A stretch of 64,000 nucleotides of DNA from Marinimicrococcus flavescens (GTDB lineage: Bacteria; Pseudomonadota; Alphaproteobacteria; Geminicoccales; Geminicoccaceae): NCBI GenBank assembly GCA_029211145.1, contig JARGEQ010000126.1, positions 62,001 to 126,000 of the forward strand. The letters run 5' to 3'. Below the pieces are notes generated by a model that saw only the letters and a list, made by a program, of their open reading frames with translations, was not told the origin of the DNA and did not search any database. Below, in pieces: positions 27,447 to 39,406 of the stretch. Each line of letters starts with the position of its first letter. Positions within the stretch are counted from its first letter, which is position 1. The position numbers and the translations under genes were made by a program.

Positions 27447-28850
27447 TTACTTGCGGTAGCAGACGGTCTTTGCCGCCTCGACGATGTCCTCGACCTGCGG
27501 CAGCGCCATCTTCTCGAGATTGGCGGCGTAGGGCAGCGGCACATCCTTGCCGGCGACCCGCGCGACCGGCGCGTCGAGCCAGTCGAAGGCCTGCTCCATC
27601 ATCACCGCGGCGAGCTCGGAGCCCACCCCGGCGACCGGCCAGCCCTCCTCGACCGAGACCAGGCGGTTGGTCTTCCTCACCGATTCCACGATGGTCTCGG
27701 TATCCAGCGGGCGCAGCGTGCGCAGGTCGATGACCTCGGCCTCGATCCCCTGCTCGGCCAGCACGGCGGCGGCCTCGAGCGCACGGGCCACCATCAGCGA
27801 GTAGCCGGTGATGGTGACGTGCCTGCCCTCGCGGACGATCTTCGCCTTGCCGATCGGCACCACGAAGTCGTCGAGCCTGGGGACCTCGAAGCTCTGCCCG
27901 TAGAGCATCTCGTTCTCGAGGAAGATCACCGGGTTGGGATCGCGGATGGCGGCCTTGAGGAGACCCTTGGCGTCGGCGGCGCTGTAGGGAGCCACGACCT
28001 TGAGGCCGGGGCAGTGCATGTACCAGGAGGCATAGTCCTGGCTGTGCTGGGCGGCCACCCGGGAGGCAGCGCCGTTGGGCCCGCGAAAGACGATCGAGCA
28101 GCCGAGCTCGCCGCCCGCCATGTAGAGGGTCTTGGCGGCCGAGTTGATGATCTGGTCCATCGCCTGCATGGCGAAGTTCCAGGTCATGAACTCGACGATG
28201 GGCCGCAGCCCGGCCATGCCGGCGCCGACGCCGAGGCCGGCAAAGCCGTGCTCGGTGATCGGCGTGTCGATGACCCGCCGCTCGCCGAACTCGTCGAGCA
28301 GGCCCTGGCTGACCTTGTAGGCACCCTGGTACTGCGCGACCTCCTCGCCCATCAAGAAGACGGTGTCGTCGCGGCGCATCTCCTCGGCCATGGCGTCGCG
28401 CAGCGCCTCGCGCACCGTCATCCGCACCATCTCGGTGCCCTCGGGCACCTCGGGCTCGGGCGGTGCCGGGGTCGTTGCGGGGAAGGCCCCGCCAGCCGCC
28501 TCCTTGCCGCCCTCGGGCTGCTTCGCCTCGGCCTTGGGCGCCTCGGCCGGCTCGGGCCGGCGCGCAGGCGCCTCGGCCGCGGCGCCGTCGAGGGCGGCCG
28601 CGTCCTCGTCCTCGCCCAGGAGCAGGGCGATGGGCGTGTTGACCTGCACGCCCTCGCTGCCCTCGGGCACGAGGATCCTGCCGAGCGTTCCCTCGTCGAC
28701 CGCCTCCACCTCCATGGTGGCCTTGTCGGTCTCGATCTCGGCGATCACGTCGCCAGCCGCCACCTTCTCGCCTTCCTTCTTGACCCAGCGCGCGAGGTTG
28801 CCCTCGGTCATGGTCGGCGAGAGCGCCGGCATCAGGATCTCCGTGGGCAT
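27447..28850 (-). CDS. pdhB: Pyruvate dehydrogenase E1 beta subunit with lipoyl domain
   Basis: This 467-residue E1-beta carries an N-terminal lipoyl domain (1-80, [12 protein letters not shown]), an Ala/Pro/Glu linker (about 85-140) and the transketolase-like Pyr and C-terminal domains ([40 protein letters not shown]). The added lipoyl domain is characteristic of alphaproteobacterial E1-beta and is not a fusion artefact. The ATG at 28850 has AGGGAGATCCCG upstream. It forms an alpha2beta2 E1 with PdhA, encoded 82 bases upstream. Confidence 0.97.
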   Translation of the reverse strand: MPTEILMPALSPTMTEGNLARWVKKEGEKVAAGDVIAEIETDKATMEVEAVDEGTLGRILVPEGSEGVQVNTPIALLLGEDEDAAALDGAAAEAPARRPEPAEAPKAEAKQPEGGKEAAGGAFPATTPAPPEPEVPEGTEMVRMTVREALRDAMAEEMRRDDTVFLMGEEVAQYQGAYKVSQGLLDEFGERRVIDTPITEHGFAGLGVGAGMAGLRPIVEFMTWNFAMQAMDQIINSAAKTLYMAGGELGCSIVFRGPNGAASRVAAQHSQDYASWYMHCPGLKVVAPYSAADAKGLLKAAIRDPNPVIFLENEMLYGQSFEVPRLDDFVVPIGKAKIVREGRHVTITGYSLMVARALEAAAVLAEQGIEAEVIDLRTLRPLDTETIVESVRKTNRLVSVEEGWPVAGVGSELAAVMMEQAFDWLDAPVARVAGKDVPLPYAANLEKMALPQVEDIVEAAKTVCYRK

Positions 28851-28932
28851 CGGGATCTCCCTGTCTTCGCCGCGGCCGGCCCGCACGCAATGGGCCGCGG
28901 CAGGGCCGTCAGGGCCCTGCAATCGTTGAATC

Positions 28933-29970
28933 TCAGGCTTCTACGAGGACGTCCGTCCACAGCTCCGCGGCATCGGGCTCCGGGCTGTCCTGGGAGAACC
29001 GGGCGGCGTCGTTGACGATGCCGCGGACCTCCTTGTCGAGCTCCTTGAGCTGCTCCTCGGTGGCCGCCTTGCCCTCGATCATGCGCCGCTTGAGCTGCTC
29101 GATCGGGTCGTGCTTCTCACGCATCTCCTGGACCTCCTCCTTGGTCCGGTACTTGGCCGGGTCGGACATGGAGTGGCCGCGATAGCGGTAGGTCATGGCC
29201 TCGAGGATGACCGGGCCCTTGCCGGCGCGGATCTCGCCGGTGATCTCCTTGGCCTTCTCGAGCACCGCCACCACGTCCATGCCGTCGACCTGGTGGCCGG
29301 GGATGCCGTAGGCGTGGCCGCGCTCGCACAGGGCCGGGCCGGCGGCGGCACGCTGCACCGAGGTACCCATGCCGTAGCGGTTGTTCTCGATCACATAGAG
29401 GACCGGAAGCTGCCACAGCGAGGCCATGTTGAAGGACTCGTAGACCTGGCCCTGGTTGACCGCGCCGTCGCCCATATAGGCCACGCACAGCCCGCCATCG
29501 CCGCGATATTTGTGGGCAAAGGCGATGCCGCTGCCGAGCGGCACCTGGGCCCCCACGATCCCGTGCCCGCCGTAGAACTTCTTGTCCCGGGCGAACATGT
29601 GCATCGAGCCGCCCTTGCCCTTGGAGTAGCCGGTGGCGCGGCCGGTGAGCTCGGCCATCACCCGGCGCGGCTCCATCCCGCAGACCAGCATGTGGCCGTG
29701 GTCGCGGTAGCCGGTGATCACCGAATCGGCCTCGGTCAGGGCATGCTGGATACCGACCGCGACCGCTTCCTGGCCGATGTAAAGGTGGCAGAAGCCACCG
29801 ATCAGCCCCATGCCGTAGAGCTGGCCCGCCTTCTCCTCGAAGCGGCGGATCATCAGCATCTCGCGGTAGAGGTCGAGCAGCTTCTCTCTGGAAGGCAGCG
29901 CCTGCTGCCCGCCGGATCCGCCCTTGTCCGCTCCGCGGGCCTTGCTGCCCGAACGCGTGGCGGTGCTCAT
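28933..29970 (-). CDS. pdhA: Pyruvate dehydrogenase E1 alpha subunit
   Basis: PdhA binds thiamine diphosphate and decarboxylates pyruvate. The 345-residue protein shows the TPP-binding [17 protein letters not shown] motif (about 165-181), the phosphorylation-loop-like [15 protein letters not shown] segment and the KGGSMHMF region. The first 25 residues are a basic, disordered-looking Gly/Ser/Lys extension. The ATG at 29970 has GGGAGGG upstream. It heads the pdhABC operon; the 155 bases between it and the ftsB-like gene must hold its promoter. Confidence 0.97.
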   Translation of the reverse strand: MSTATRSGSKARGADKGGSGGQQALPSREKLLDLYREMLMIRRFEEKAGQLYGMGLIGGFCHLYIGQEAVAVGIQHALTEADSVITGYRDHGHMLVCGMEPRRVMAELTGRATGYSKGKGGSMHMFARDKKFYGGHGIVGAQVPLGSGIAFAHKYRGDGGLCVAYMGDGAVNQGQVYESFNMASLWQLPVLYVIENNRYGMGTSVQRAAAGPALCERGHAYGIPGHQVDGMDVVAVLEKAKEITGEIRAGKGPVILEAMTYRYRGHSMSDPAKYRTKEEVQEMREKHDPIEQLKRRMIEGKAATEEQLKELDKEVRGIVNDAARFSQDSPEPDAAELWTDVLVEA

Positions 29971-30125
29971 CGGTGCACTACCCTCCCAATGAAATCTTCG
30001 GTGCGCGCCCCGGGCGCAGGCGGCGGCCGGGGCAACCCCTGCCCCATGCCCGTACCACGAGATTGCGTGTCTTTACAGGCAGGAAGCAGGTCCGGCCAGC
30101 GGTGCCGCCGTGTCCCAGCCCTGCT

Positions 30126-30473
30126 TCACTGTGCAGCCTGGGGCGCGGTCGGAGGCGCCGGCGGCGGCCCGCCCTCGGGCAGGACCACGACCTCGCCCTC
30201 GCTCATATAGCCCATCTTGCGCAGCTGCTCCTCGAGCAGATCGGGGTCGATCCGGTCGGGCTGCAGCGCCTCGACCCGTGCCTCGAGCCGGAGGCGCTCG
30301 TCCACGAGACGCTCGTGCTCGACCTTGACCGCCTCGATCTCGCGCTCGACGTCGAGCCAGGCCAAGAGCCCGCGCTCGCCATGCACGGCATGGAAGCCGA
30401 AATAGAAGAGCAGCAGCAAGGAGAGCAGCAACAGCCAGTGCTGGCGCAAGAAGCGTCGCAAGCCGTCCGGCAT
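30126..30473 (-). CDS. ftsB: Septum formation initiator (FtsB/DivIC-like)
   Basis: This 115-residue bitopic protein has a hydrophobic segment near residues 13-32, a coiled coil (about 45-85, with VEREIEAVKVEHERLVDERL) and a DLLEEQLRKMGY segment typical of the FtsB/DivIC family, which links early and late divisome proteins. The proline-rich tail is not conserved. The ATG at 30473 has GGGAGAGCGG upstream. The eno-ftsB-pdhA order is standard in alphaproteobacteria and supports the assignment. Confidence 0.88.
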   Translation of the reverse strand: MPDGLRRFLRQHWLLLLSLLLLFYFGFHAVHGERGLLAWLDVEREIEAVKVEHERLVDERLRLEARVEALQPDRIDPDLLEEQLRKMGYMSEGEVVVLPEGGPPPAPPTAPQAAQ

Positions 30474-30502
30474 CTGCCGCTCTCCCAGGGGCGTCGTCCT
30501 GC

Positions 30503-31813
<1,311 letters not shown>

Positions 31814-32665
31814 TCAGAGCCGCGGCAGCGGGCGCGCCTTGGCAAGCTCGTCGAAGGCCTTGAGATCGGCCAGCACCTCGCGCAGGCGGGCAAGCGGCAC
31901 CATGTTGGGCCCGTCGCTCAGCGCCCGCTCCGGCGCCTCGTGGGTCTCCATGAACACGGCGGCAACGCCCAGCGACACGGCGGCCCGCGCCAGTACCGGC
32001 ACGAACTCGCGCTGCCCGCCGCTGGTGCCGCCCTGACCGCCCGGCTGCTGCACCGAGTGGGTGGCGTCGAACACGACCGGCCAGCCGGTGTCCTCGAGGT
32101 AGCGCAGGCCGCGCAGGTCGGTCACCAGCGTGTTGTAACCGAACGAGGTGCCGCGATCGGTCACCAGCACCTTCTCGCAGCCGAACGCCTCGAGCTTGCC
32201 GGTCACCTGCGCCATGTCCCAGGGGGCCAGGAACTGGCCCTTCTTGACGTTGACGGCGCAGCCGGTCGCGGCCGCCGCGTGGAGCAGGTCGCTCTGCCGG
32301 CACAGGAAGGCGGGGATCTGCAGCACGTCGACCGCCTCGGCGGCAGGCGCGCACTGGGCCGCATCGTGGACGTCGGTAAGCACCGGGCAGCCCAGCGTCT
32401 CGCGTATCTCCGCCAGGATCGCCAGCCCCTCGGCGAGGCCGACGCCGCGTGCGCTCGAAGCGCTGGTGCGGTTGGCCTTGTCGAAGGAGCTCTTGAAGAT
32501 GAACGGGATCGACAGCTCGCCGGCGATCGCCTGTACCGCCCGGGCCATCTCCAGCGCGTGCTGGCGGCTCTCGATGGCGCAGGGGCCGGCGATCAGCGTG
32601 AAGGGGCGGCCCTGGGCGACCTCGAGGGAGCCGACCTGGACGCTGCGGGAGGTTTTCTCGGTCAC
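31814..32665 (-). CDS. kdsA: 3-deoxy-8-phosphooctulonate synthase (KDO-8-P synthase)
   Basis: KdsA condenses PEP and arabinose 5-phosphate on the way to lipopolysaccharide KDO, so the organism is expected to make LPS. The 283-residue TIM barrel shows IAGPCAIES (about 20), [33 protein letters not shown] and [13 protein letters not shown]. The start is GTG at 32665, inside a GTGA overlap with the pyrG stop, so translation is coupled to pyrG. The pyrG-kdsA-eno order is usual in proteobacteria. Confidence 0.96.
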   Translation of the reverse strand: MTEKTSRSVQVGSLEVAQGRPFTLIAGPCAIESRQHALEMARAVQAIAGELSIPFIFKSSFDKANRTSASSARGVGLAEGLAILAEIRETLGCPVLTDVHDAAQCAPAAEAVDVLQIPAFLCRQSDLLHAAAATGCAVNVKKGQFLAPWDMAQVTGKLEAFGCEKVLVTDRGTSFGYNTLVTDLRGLRYLEDTGWPVVFDATHSVQQPGGQGGTSGGQREFVPVLARAAVSLGVAAVFMETHEAPERALSDGPNMVPLARLREVLADLKAFDELAKARPLPRL

Positions 32666-34290
32666 ACCAGCCTCGACTGCTCGAGCGCCGCCTTGATGAA
32701 GGCGGCGAACAAAGGATGCGGGTTCAAGGGCTGCGACTTCAGCTCGGGGTGGAACTGCACGCCCATGAACCAGGGATGGCCGGGCAGCTCGACGATCTCG
32801 GGAAGCTGGCCGTCCGGCGACATGCCGGAGAAGCGAAGGCCGACCTTCTCGAGCTCGTCCTTGTAGTTGATGTTGACCTCGTAGCGGTGGCGGTGGCGCT
32901 CGCTGACCTCGTTGGCGCCATAGACCTTCTCCGCGAGGCTGCCCTCGGCGATGGCGCAGGGATAGGCGCCGAGCCGCATGGTGCCGCCGAGATCGGCCTC
33001 GGCGGAGCGCCGCTCCACCACGCCCTTGCGCTCCCACTCGGTGAGCAGGCCGACGATCGGGTCGGGGCACGGGCCGAACTCGGTCGAGCTCGCCCCCTCG
33101 ATCCCCGCGAGGTTGCGGGCGGCCTCGACACAGGCGAGCTGCATGCCGAAGCAGATCCCGAGGAAGGGAAGCTGCTTTTCCCGGGCGAAGGTCACCGCGT
33201 CGATCTTGCCGGCATGGCCGCGCTCGCCGAAGCCGCCGGGAACCAGGATCGCGTTGACGTCCTGGACGGCCTCGCTGGCGTCGCCGCGACGGAACGCGTC
33301 GGCGTCGATCCAGCGCAGGTTGACCCGGACATTGTTGGCGATGCCGCCGTGATTGAGCGCCTCGTTGAGCGACTTGTAAGCGTCGGCCATGCCCGTGTAC
33401 TTGCCGACCACCGCCACCGTGACCTCGCCCTCGGGCCGCCGCAGCCGCTCGTTGAGCTTCTTCCAGGCGGCAAGATCGGGGGTCTCGTCGGCCGGCAGGC
33501 CCAGCGCCTTGAGGAGCTGCGTGTCGAGCCCCTCGTGATGGTAGCTGATCGGCACCTCGTAGATCGAGCGCACGTCGAGGGCCGGGATCACCGCCTCCTC
33601 GCGGACGCTGCACTGCAGCGCGATCTTGCGCCTCGCGTCCGGCTCGATCGGCCGCTCGGAGCGGCAAAGGAGAATGTCGGGCTGGATGCCGATGCCCCTG
33701 AGGGCCGCCACCGAATGCTGCGTGGGCTTGGTCTTCAGCTCCTGGGCCGAGGCGATGTAGGGCACCAGGGTGACGTGCAGGTAGGCGCACTGGCCGCGCT
33801 CGAGCTCGTTGCCGAGCTGGCGGATCGCCTCGAGGAACGGCAGACCCTCGATGTCGCCCACCGTGCCGCCGATCTCGCAGATCACGATGTCGGCGTCGTC
33901 GGTATCGCCGAGGACGAACTCCTTGATGGCGTTGGTGACGTGCGGGATCACCTGGACGGTCCCGCCCAGATAGTCGCCGCGCCGCTCGCGGGTCAGCACG
34001 CTCCAGTAGATCCGGCCCGCCGAGACGCTGTCGGTGGCGCGCGCCGGCACGCCGGTGAAGCGCTCGTAGTGGCCCAGATCGAGGTCGGTCTCGGCGCCGT
34101 CGTCGGTGACGTACACCTCGCCATGCTGGTAGGGCGACATCGTGCCGGGATCGACATTGAGATAGGGGTCGAGCTTGCGCAGGCGGACACGGTAGCCGCG
34201 CAGCTGGAGGAGCGAGCCCAGCGCCGCCGCGGCAAGGCCCTTGCCGAGCGAGGAGACGACGCCGCCTGTGATGAAGACGTAGCGTGGCAT
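32662..34290 (-). CDS. pyrG: CTP synthase
   Basis: PyrG aminates UTP to CTP. The 542-residue protein has the synthetase domain ([19 protein letters not shown]-loop; [20 protein letters not shown]) and a C-terminal class I glutaminase domain with the nucleophile in [11 protein letters not shown] (about 381) and the FHPELKSQP His/Glu pair. Length is normal. It overlaps kdsA by four bases at its 3' end. Confidence 0.98.
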   Translation of the reverse strand: MPRYVFITGGVVSSLGKGLAAAALGSLLQLRGYRVRLRKLDPYLNVDPGTMSPYQHGEVYVTDDGAETDLDLGHYERFTGVPARATDSVSAGRIYWSVLTRERRGDYLGGTVQVIPHVTNAIKEFVLGDTDDADIVICEIGGTVGDIEGLPFLEAIRQLGNELERGQCAYLHVTLVPYIASAQELKTKPTQHSVAALRGIGIQPDILLCRSERPIEPDARRKIALQCSVREEAVIPALDVRSIYEVPISYHHEGLDTQLLKALGLPADETPDLAAWKKLNERLRRPEGEVTVAVVGKYTGMADAYKSLNEALNHGGIANNVRVNLRWIDADAFRRGDASEAVQDVNAILVPGGFGERGHAGKIDAVTFAREKQLPFLGICFGMQLACVEAARNLAGIEGASSTEFGPCPDPIVGLLTEWERKGVVERRSAEADLGGTMRLGAYPCAIAEGSLAEKVYGANEVSERHRHRYEVNINYKDELEKVGLRFSGMSPDGQLPEIVELPGHPWFMGVQFHPELKSQPLNPHPLFAAFIKAALEQSRLV

Positions 34291-34387
34291 CGGTGAGATC
34301 AGTCTCGTCTGGCCGCGACCACGAGCAGGAGCGCGGCCCGGACCAGGTCCCAGCCGTCGTTCCTCTCCCGGGGATCGGGCATCGGTG

Positions 34388-34735
34388 CTACTGCGCGAGA
34401 GGCGCGCTGGGCGTCGCCGGCTGCGCCGGCGCGGTGCCGGCCGGCGCCTCGCTCGCGGGGCGCGCCGGCAGATCGAGGATCGAGGGCGCCTTGCTGTAGT
34501 TGCCGGCGAGGATCGCCAGCAGCAGGCTCGTCGCCATGAAACCGCCGGCCAGGACGGCGGTGCTGCGGGTAAGGAGATTGGCCGAGCCGCGGCCGCTCAT
34601 CAGCCCCCCGAAGGTGCCGCCGCCGCCGCCACCGCCGCCGAGGCCCAGCCCGCCGCCTTCGCTGCGCTGCACGAGCACCACGCCGACCAGCGCCGTCGCC
34701 AGCACGATATGAACGAGAAGTACGATCGTCTGCAT
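34388..34735 (-). CDS. secG: Protein translocase subunit SecG
   Basis: SecG is the small non-essential subunit of the SecYEG channel. The 115-residue protein has two hydrophobic segments (about 3-20 and 55-78) separated by the typical Gly-rich cytoplasmic loop ([13 protein letters not shown], about 24-45). The Ala/Pro-rich tail is common in alphaproteobacteria. It lies between tpiA and pyrG on the same strand, in the standard tpiA-secG-pyrG order. Confidence 0.94.
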   Translation of the reverse strand: MQTIVLLVHIVLATALVGVVLVQRSEGGGLGLGGGGGGGGTFGGLMSGRGSANLLTRSTAVLAGGFMATSLLLAILAGNYSKAPSILDLPARPASEAPAGTAPAQPATPSAPLAQ

Positions 34736-34783
34736 CCGTCGATCCGTCGCTTGCCCCGGCCGCCAACCGCCGGCGCCTTTCCC

Positions 34784-35536
34784 TCAGGCGCCACCGCCAG
34801 CCTGGTAGATGCTCCAAAAGCCCGCGGCGTCCAGGCTGGCGCCGCCGACCAGCGCGCCGTCGACATCCGGCAGCGCCATGATGTCGGCCGCGTTGCCGGG
34901 CTTGACCGAGCCGCCATAGAGGAGCGGCACGTCCTGCGCGGCGGGCAGCCGGCCCACCAGCTCGCGCCGCAGGAAGGCGTGCGTGCCGGCAATGTCCTCG
35001 AGGCTCGGGGTGCGCCCGGTGCCGATCGCCCAGACCGGCTCGTAGGCGAGCACCAGCAGCGCCGCATCCACCGTCTCGGCGAGCCCCTCGTGGATCTGCC
35101 GGCGCAGCCGCGCCTCGCGCTCGCCGGCCTGCCACTCCGCCTCGGTCTCGCCGACGCACAGCACCACGAGAAGCCCCTCGCCCTGCGCCGCCAGCACCTT
35201 GCGGCGGATCACCGCATCGTCCTCGCCGAGCCCGTGCCGGCGCTCGGAATGGCCGACCAGCACCGCGGTACCGCCGGCGTCCTTGACCATCGAGGCGCTG
35301 ATGCTGCCGGTGAAGGCGCCGCTCGCCTCGGGGTGGCAGTCCTGGGCGCCCGCGAGGATCCGCGAGCCTTCCAGCCGCCGCGCCACGTCGCGCAGCACGG
35401 TGGCAGGCGGGAACACGCCCAGCGTGCCGGTCGGCCGCACTGCCCGCTCGACCAGCGAGCCGGCCAGCGCCAGGCTGTCGGCGCGAAGCCCGTGCATCTT
35501 CCAATTGCCGAATACGACCGGCCGCGCGAGACCCAT
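34784..35536 (-). CDS. tpiA: Triose-phosphate isomerase
   Basis: TpiA interconverts dihydroxyacetone phosphate and glyceraldehyde 3-phosphate. The 250-residue protein has all three catalytic residues: Lys in FGNWKMHG (about 13), His in VLVGHSERR (about 97) and Glu in LAYEPVWAIGTG (about 167), plus the C-terminal YGGSVKPGNAADI. It is divergent from ppiD; the 181 bases between them should contain both promoters. Confidence 0.98.
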   Translation of the reverse strand: MGLARPVVFGNWKMHGLRADSLALAGSLVERAVRPTGTLGVFPPATVLRDVARRLEGSRILAGAQDCHPEASGAFTGSISASMVKDAGGTAVLVGHSERRHGLGEDDAVIRRKVLAAQGEGLLVVLCVGETEAEWQAGEREARLRRQIHEGLAETVDAALLVLAYEPVWAIGTGRTPSLEDIAGTHAFLRRELVGRLPAAQDVPLLYGGSVKPGNAADIMALPDVDGALVGGASLDAAGFWSIYQAGGGA

Positions 35537-35717
35537 CTGCCCGTCCGCTCCAATGAAGTTCGCGGGCTTGCTATCACACCGCCCCGGCGGTTTCCAGCAC
35601 CGCAGGCGGCGACGCGACGCCTCGCCCGGGTTCCGGGTTGCGACGCGGATGGCGCAACCCTATCTTGCCGCCGTCCGCGGCGCCCGCCGGCTGCGCCCTA
35701 TTTTTCGAGGCTTACCG

Positions 35718-37604
35718 ATGCTCGATGCAATGCGCAAGCAGGCCACCGGATGGGTGGTCAAGATCTTTTTGGGCCTGCTCATCCTGAGCTTTGCGGTATG
35801 GGGCATCGGCGACATCTTCCGGGGCGGCCCGCCGAGCCGGACGGTGGCCGAGCTGGCCGGCCTCGAGGTTCCGGCCGACGAGCTCCAGCGCGAGGCCGAC
35901 AACTCCTTCCGCCGCCTCCAGAGCCAGCTCGGGCAGGGTCTCGAGCGCAACCCGGCGATCATGGAAGGGCTGCTGCGCCAGGCCCTCGAGGCCAGCATCG
36001 CGCGCCGCCTGATCGATGCCCAGGCGGCCGGGATGGACCTCGCAGTGGACGACGAGACGGTAGCCCGCGCGATCCACGGGCAGCAGGTCTTCCAGACCGG
36101 CGGGCGCTTCGACCGCAGCCGCTTCGAGATGTTCCTGCGCCAGGCGGGCATCGGCGAGGCTTCCTATGTGGAGCAGACCCGCGGCGACCTGATGCGCCAG
36201 CGTCTGGTCGACGCGGTCACCGGCGCGGTGGCAGCACCCGAGAGCGAGGCGCGCCAGCTGGTGGCGTGGCGCGAGGAGCAGCGGCGCGGCCGCGCGCTGG
36301 TGGTGGCGGCCGCGGAGATGGAGGTCGAGGCTCCCGACGAGGCCGCGCTCGAGACCTATCTCGAAGCGAATGAAGGCGCCTACCAGGCGCCCGAATATCG
36401 CGGCGTCGAGCTCGCCGTCCTCGGCCCTGCCGATCTCGGCGAGGAGATCGAGATCGGCGAGGCGGCGGTGGCCGAGGCCTATGAGAGCCGCAAGGCCGCC
36501 TACCGCACGCCCGAGCAGCGCCGGGCCGTCCAGCTCCTTGCCGCCGACGAGGCGACGATCCGCGAGGCCGCACGGCGTGTCGCCGAGGGCCAGAGCTTCG
36601 CCGAGGTGGCCGGGGCGATGGAGGGCGTGAGCACCTCCGAGCTGGGCCCGGTACGTCAGGGGCAGCTTCCCGACGCGCTCGACAAGGCGCTGTTCGCCCT
36701 CGACAAGGGTGCCGTGGGCGAGCCGCTCGGCACGGCGTTCGGCTGGCATCTGCTGCGCGTCGCCGCGATCACGCCCGAGCAGGTCCGGCCGCTGGGCGAG
36801 GTCCGCGACGAGCTCGCCGCCGAGCTCAAGCTGCACGAGGCCATCAACCGGCTGCCCGACGCCGCCAACGCCATGGACGACGCGATCGCCGGCGGCGGCA
36901 CGGTCGAGGAGGCGGCAGCCCAGGCCGGCGCGCGCTTCGTCCGCCTCGACGCCGTCGACAGCACCGGCCTCGACGCGAACGGCCGGCCGGTGGAGAGCGT
37001 GGCCCTCGACGAGGAGATGCTGCGCGAGATCTTCCAGGCCGGAAAGGACCAGCCTTCGCTCCTGCTGCAGACCGCCGACGACCGCTTCTACGTCTTCAAC
37101 GTCACGCGCATCGACGCGGCGCGCCCGCGCCGCCTCGAGGAGGTCCGCGAGGAGGTCGCCCAGGCCTGGCGCGAGGACCGGCAGATGAGCCTTGCCCGCG
37201 AGGCGGCCGCCGGTCTGCTGGAAAAGGCGCGCCAGGGCACCAGTCTCGAGGAGCTGGCCGATGCGCAGCCCGCAGCCTCGCTTCGCACCATCGAGCCCGT
37301 CACCCGCGACGCCAGCGGCTTCGACCGGCTGCTCAGCCCCGCCGCCGTGCAGGCCCTCTTCGCCACGCCGCCGGGCGCGCTCGCCGATGCGCCGGTCGAG
37401 GTCCCCGACGGTGCCGCGATCGTCGCCACGACAGAGATCATCGAGGCCGCGCCGGACGCCGAGATCGCCCAGACCGTGGAGGCGCTGCGCCAGCAGATGC
37501 GCGGCGACGTCCTGGTGGCCTGGCAGCAGGCCCTGCGCGACCGCTTCCCGGTCGAGATCGACCAGCGTGCCCTCGATTCCGTCATCCAGTCGGTGAGTCA
37601 GTGA
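35718..37604 (+). CDS. ppiD: PpiD-like periplasmic peptidyl-prolyl isomerase
   Basis: This 628-residue protein has an N-terminal membrane anchor (about 10-33, WVVKIFLGLLILSFAVWGIGDIF), a SurA-N-like chaperone region (about 40-190) and a parvulin domain (about 245-360, with LGPVRQGQLPDALDKALFAL and FGWHLLRVAAITPE), followed by a long C-terminal helical part. PpiD assists folding of newly exported proteins at the SecYEG exit. The ATG at 35718 has GAGG upstream; longer frames run into the tpiA promoter region. It overlaps or abuts trpE, as is usual in alphaproteobacteria. Confidence 0.9.
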   Translation: MLDAMRKQATGWVVKIFLGLLILSFAVWGIGDIFRGGPPSRTVAELAGLEVPADELQREADNSFRRLQSQLGQGLERNPAIMEGLLRQALEASIARRLIDAQAAGMDLAVDDETVARAIHGQQVFQTGGRFDRSRFEMFLRQAGIGEASYVEQTRGDLMRQRLVDAVTGAVAAPESEARQLVAWREEQRRGRALVVAAAEMEVEAPDEAALETYLEANEGAYQAPEYRGVELAVLGPADLGEEIEIGEAAVAEAYESRKAAYRTPEQRRAVQLLAADEATIREAARRVAEGQSFAEVAGAMEGVSTSELGPVRQGQLPDALDKALFALDKGAVGEPLGTAFGWHLLRVAAITPEQVRPLGEVRDELAAELKLHEAINRLPDAANAMDDAIAGGGTVEEAAAQAGARFVRLDAVDSTGLDANGRPVESVALDEEMLREIFQAGKDQPSLLLQTADDRFYVFNVTRIDAARPRRLEEVREEVAQAWREDRQMSLAREAAAGLLEKARQGTSLEELADAQPAASLRTIEPVTRDASGFDRLLSPAAVQALFATPPGALADAPVEVPDGAAIVATTEIIEAAPDAEIAQTVEALRQQMRGDVLVAWQQALRDRFPVEIDQRALDSVIQSVSQ

Positions 37605-37606
37605 CC

Positions 37607-39109
37607 ATGGACGTCAAGCCCGACCGCCAGAGCTTTTGCGCCACCTACGAGACAGGGCGGCCGCAGGTGGTCTGGACCACGCTGGTGGCCGACCTCGAGA
37701 CACCGGTCTCGGCCTTCCTCAAGCTCGCCGAGGGCCGGCCCTACAGCTTCCTTCTGGAAAGCGTCGAGGGCGGTGCCGTGCGCGGCCGCTACTCGATCAT
37801 CGGCCTCAAGCCCGACCTGATCTGGCGCTGCTTCGGCGAGCGTGCCGAGGTGAACCGGCGCGCCCTGGTCGAGCGCGACGCGTTCGTCCCCTGCGACGCG
37901 CCGAGCCTCGAGAGCCTGCGGGCGCTGCTCGAGGAGTCGCGGATCGAGATGCCCGAGGGGCTGCCGCCGCCGGCCGCCGGCCTGTTCGGCTTCATGGCCT
38001 ACGACATGGTGCGCCTGATGGAGCGCCTGCCGGCCGACAATCCCGACCGGCTGGGCCTGCCCGACTCGGTCTTCATGCGGCCGACCATCGTCGCCGTCTT
38101 CGACAATATCGCCGACAGCGTCACGCTGGTGACGCCGGTCTGGCCGTCGCAGGACCTGGGCGCCGCGCGCGCCCACGACCTGGCGCTCGAGCGGCTGGCC
38201 GACGCGGTGGCCGACTTCGACCGCGGCATGCGCCACGACCCGCCGCGCGCCTCGAAGGTGACCATCGAGCCGCAGTCGAACGTCACCAAGGCCGAGTTCA
38301 TGGCCATGGTCGAGAAGGCCAAGGCTTACATCGCCGCCGGCGACGCGTTCCAGGTGGTGCCCTCGCAGCGCTTTGCCGTGCCCTTCGACCTGCCGCCGCT
38401 CTCGCTCTACCGGGCGCTGCGCCGGCTCAACCCCTCGCCCTTCCTGTTCTGCGTCGATCTCGACGGCTTCACCCTGGTGGGCTCCTCGCCGGAGATCCTG
38501 GTGCGGCTCAGGGACGGCAAGGTCACCATCCGGCCGCTCGCCGGCACCCGCCCGCGCGGCGCCACGCGGGCCGAGGACGAGGCTCTGGCGGCCGAGCTTC
38601 TGGCCGATCCCAAGGAGTGCGCCGAGCATCTGATGCTGCTCGACTTGGGCCGGAACGATGTCGGCCGGGTGGCCGAGGTCGGCAGCGTCACGGTCACCGA
38701 GAAGATGGTGATCGAGCGCTACAGCCATGTCATGCACATCAGCTCCAACGTCGAGGGCCGCCTGCGCGACGGATTCGACGCGCTCGACGCGCTGATGGCG
38801 GGCTTTCCCGCCGGCACCGTCTCGGGTGCTCCCAAGGTGCGGGCGATGGAGATCATCGAGGAGCTCGAGCCCGAGCGGCGCGGCTTTTATGCCGGCACCA
38901 TCGGCTATTTCGCCGCCGACGGCTCGATGGACACCTGCATCGGCCTGAGGACCGCGCTGGTGAAGGACGGGGTGATGTACGCCCAGTCCGGCGGCGGGGT
39001 GGTCTATGACAGCGATCCCGAGGCCGAGTACCAGGAGAGCATCAACAAGGCGCGTGCCCTGATGCGGGCTGCCGAGGAGGCCGTGCGCTTCGCCAGCCGC
39101 AGCCGCTGA
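37607..39109 (+). CDS. trpE: Anthranilate synthase component I
   Basis: TrpE converts chorismate to anthranilate using ammonia from TrpG. The 500-residue protein has the N-terminal tryptophan-binding region (ESVEGGAVRGRYSIIG, with LLES-type feedback residues) and the chorismate-binding C-terminal domain (FQVVPSQRF, LVGSSPEILVR, GTRPRGATRAED, LLDLGRNDVGR, VSGAPKVRAMEI). A GTG at 37601 overlaps the ppiD stop as GTGA and is an alternative start two codons upstream. No leader peptide or attenuator can be placed before it. It is separated from trpG by an opposite-strand gene. Confidence 0.97.
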   Translation: MDVKPDRQSFCATYETGRPQVVWTTLVADLETPVSAFLKLAEGRPYSFLLESVEGGAVRGRYSIIGLKPDLIWRCFGERAEVNRRALVERDAFVPCDAPSLESLRALLEESRIEMPEGLPPPAAGLFGFMAYDMVRLMERLPADNPDRLGLPDSVFMRPTIVAVFDNIADSVTLVTPVWPSQDLGAARAHDLALERLADAVADFDRGMRHDPPRASKVTIEPQSNVTKAEFMAMVEKAKAYIAAGDAFQVVPSQRFAVPFDLPPLSLYRALRRLNPSPFLFCVDLDGFTLVGSSPEILVRLRDGKVTIRPLAGTRPRGATRAEDEALAAELLADPKECAEHLMLLDLGRNDVGRVAEVGSVTVTEKMVIERYSHVMHISSNVEGRLRDGFDALDALMAGFPAGTVSGAPKVRAMEIIEELEPERRGFYAGTIGYFAADGSMDTCIGLRTALVKDGVMYAQSGGGVVYDSDPEAEYQESINKARALMRAAEEAVRFASRSR

Positions 39110-39250
39110 AGCGGCAGGGGCGCAACAGGCTGGGCGTTGGTCTTGCCAGGTGTGATTGACGGGAGGTTGACGGGGATGCCGCAGACGGCTTCCCGAAGCG
39201 GCGTGACGTGAGCTTCATGGCCTGCGCGCCGGGCGCCGCCGCCTACCCCG

Positions 39251-39295
39251 AAAAGAAGGAAAACCCGCCGCGCGCAGCGCCTTGCGCGGCTCCGT
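39251..39295 (-). repeat. Terminator-like dispersed repeat (minus orientation)
   Basis: Read on the minus strand this is GCGCAAGGCGCTGCGCGCGG followed by a C/T-rich run including TTTT. It is one of six related copies in the window. It lies beyond the 3' end of the minus-strand polysaccharide deacetylase gene, where a terminator is expected. No gene is visible between 39110 and 39406. Confidence 0.55.
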
Positions 39296-39406
39296 CGCCA
39301 CGGGACGTGCGCTACCTTGTGACGTCGCCCGGGGCGGAGCGTCCGTCCGCAGCGGGCGGTTCCGGTGAGCGGACGAAGGAATGCCGGCGAGCGCCCCCGT
39401 TCTCGT

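Noticed and set aside
28851..28932. An additional small gene between pdhB and pdhA
   Set aside because: The upstream extension of pdhB here has no ribosome-binding site or similarity. The 82 bases hold only a GC-rich possible hairpin.
37088..37604. A trp leader/attenuator before trpE
   Set aside because: The sequence before trpE is the coding end of ppiD, overlapping or two bases from the start, leaving no room for a leader peptide and hairpins.
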